Shown here one piece after another: positions 63,342 through 64,000 of a DNA stretch of 64,000 nt. Source of the stretch: Plotosus lineatus (lineage: Eukaryota; Chordata; Actinopteri; Siluriformes; Plotosidae). A program made the position numbers and the translations under genes. The DNA lies in contig CM045729.1 in the NCBI GenBank assembly GCA_024760905.1, forward strand, positions 56,705,580 through 56,769,579, given 5' to 3'. The notes below the pieces were generated by a model. The model saw only the letters and a program-made list of their open reading frames with translations, was not told where the DNA came from and ran no database searches. The first letter of the stretch is position 1; every line of letters starts with the position of its first letter.

Positions 63342-64000
63342 GGGTACCTGTACCCAAAATTGACAGCGTTAGAAAAGATCCACCATACCTTATTATTAAC
63401 TTTTAAACATTGCGTGATGTCGGTAGGTTATGTATAAGTCCACATTTCCTTTTCTTCTGACATTCCTTGCTCACGAAGGTCCAGCGCGTGGACATGTTGG
63501 ATTTTTTTCCACCGGGGTCAAAGGTCATTGTGACGTAAAATCGTTGACAGTCGTATCGCGAATTGCAGAATGTCAGTATATTTTCCTCAAGCAATTCATG
63601 TTCTTTAGAACAATAATACTCCTGATCGGTTTTTTGACGCACGCATTTTCCACAAGAGCACCAAATATTTGCTGGTTGTTTTCTACAATTTTCCCGTGTA
63701 AGAGCTTCTGCCGACTCTCCAATATCGTCCTCCGAGTCGTCACTTTCCTGGTCTGATTTCACTAAATGTGGATACTCTTTCTTCAGTGGTTCATATAAAT
63801 AACCTTCTAATCCTTCTACGACATTGTCTTCGTCCATGGTTTAAAAAAAACCTACTATAATGTGTTTTTTTCCAATTTTCCGTGAGCTTGTCTTGTTGTG
63901 TCAGGTACGTTGTTGTCAGCCTTACGTTTACATTGCAATCTCGCAGTTCTGGTGGAGGCTTTGTCAACGATGTGACGTCACAAGAAATGCGACGCTGCAA
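63342..64000 (-). mobile_element. Probable end of a TTAA-flanked DNA transposon
   Basis: Family B copy 3 is broken exactly at TTAA (gaatgtttaa), followed by agggtacctgtacccaaaat. Family B copy 2 reads gaatgtgtttaagaagc at this place. A TTAA target and an AGGG start fit Kolobok-like or piggyBac-like elements. The other end lies beyond the window. Confidence 0.45.
63403..63837 (-). CDS. P2X7 'ballast'-domain-like protein (144 aa)
   Basis: The ATG at 63837 is in good context (tccATGG on the minus strand). MDEDNVVEGLEGYLYEPLKK resembles the short pre-domain motif of P2X7-like proteins, followed by an acidic stretch (DQESDDSEDDIGES). Then WCSCGKCVRQKTDQEYYCSK resembles the W-C-CG-C...C zinc-binding start of the P2X7 cytoplasmic ballast domain. 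The rest (TFCNSRYDCQRFYVTMTFDP, then a basic tail) does not match that domain, so the frame may run into an unspliced intron or the domain is truncated. No P2X channel part is present. It may belong to the transposon it lies in and not to a host gene. Confidence 0.5.
   Translation of the reverse strand: MDEDNVVEGLEGYLYEPLKKEYPHLVKSDQESDDSEDDIGESAEALTRENCRKQPANIWCSCGKCVRQKTDQEYYCSKEHELLEENILTFCNSRYDCQRFYVTMTFDPGGKKSNMSTRWTFVSKECQKKRKCGLIHNLPTSRNV

Noticed and set aside
63403..63837. A complete P2X receptor gene
   Set aside because: There is no channel domain, no transmembrane segment and no upstream exon in the window; only the zinc-binding-like motif is present.

Overview
The window looks like nuclear DNA of a ray-finned fish. 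It is AT-rich, full of (TA)n, (CA)n and (GA)n microsatellites, and packed with element types common in fish genomes: RTE/BovB-type LINEs, Rex1/Babar LINEs, an I/Nimb-like LINE, several Tc1 families, hAT and Harbinger pieces, Tigger/pogo-style MITEs, and tRNA-headed SINEs with LINE-derived tails. The species cannot be named from sequence alone.

One host gene is clear: an NXPE-family gene (neurexophilin-like plus PC-esterase domain) on the minus strand. It has five coding exons between 55813 and 37435 and rebuilds to 564 residues with all splice sites and phases consistent. Its 11.5-kb last intron (37998-49552) is almost entirely transposons. At the right edge, a short ORF resembling the zinc-binding 'ballast' domain of P2X7 (63403-63837, minus) lies just inside what looks like the end of a TTAA-targeting DNA transposon.

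Layout. 1-3.7 kb: a diverged duplicate of the region downstream of the NXPE gene, then Tigger-like MITEs. 3.75-6.6 kb: an RTE LINE with a 15-bp target-site duplication (TSD). 7.4-11.2 kb: Harbinger remnant, complete Tc1 element, decayed gag-like and unknown ORFs. 11.3-15.7 kb: SINEs, an hAT with exact TSD, a Tc1 remnant. 15.9-23.9 kb: a Russian doll (hAT > RTE > RTE and Rex1 > SINE). 23.9-28.4 kb: an I/Nimb-like LINE 3' end holding a SINE and a full-length RTE LINE. 28.5-33.1 kb: SINEs and an hAT remnant. 34.4-37.2 kb: the second copy of the duplicated segment, here carrying a Tigger-like element that itself carries Rex1. 37.4-55.8 kb: the NXPE gene with its intronic elements. 57-64 kb: MITEs, a SINE, a Tc1 carrying an RTE fragment and a MITE, and the P2X7-like ORF.

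There is no multi-gene system here. The interest lies in insertion order, empty sites, reused target sites, and a modular SINE family whose heads are joined to different LINE-derived tails. Element boundaries given with a TSD are read directly from the sequence; family names are by recognition of motifs, without database searches.
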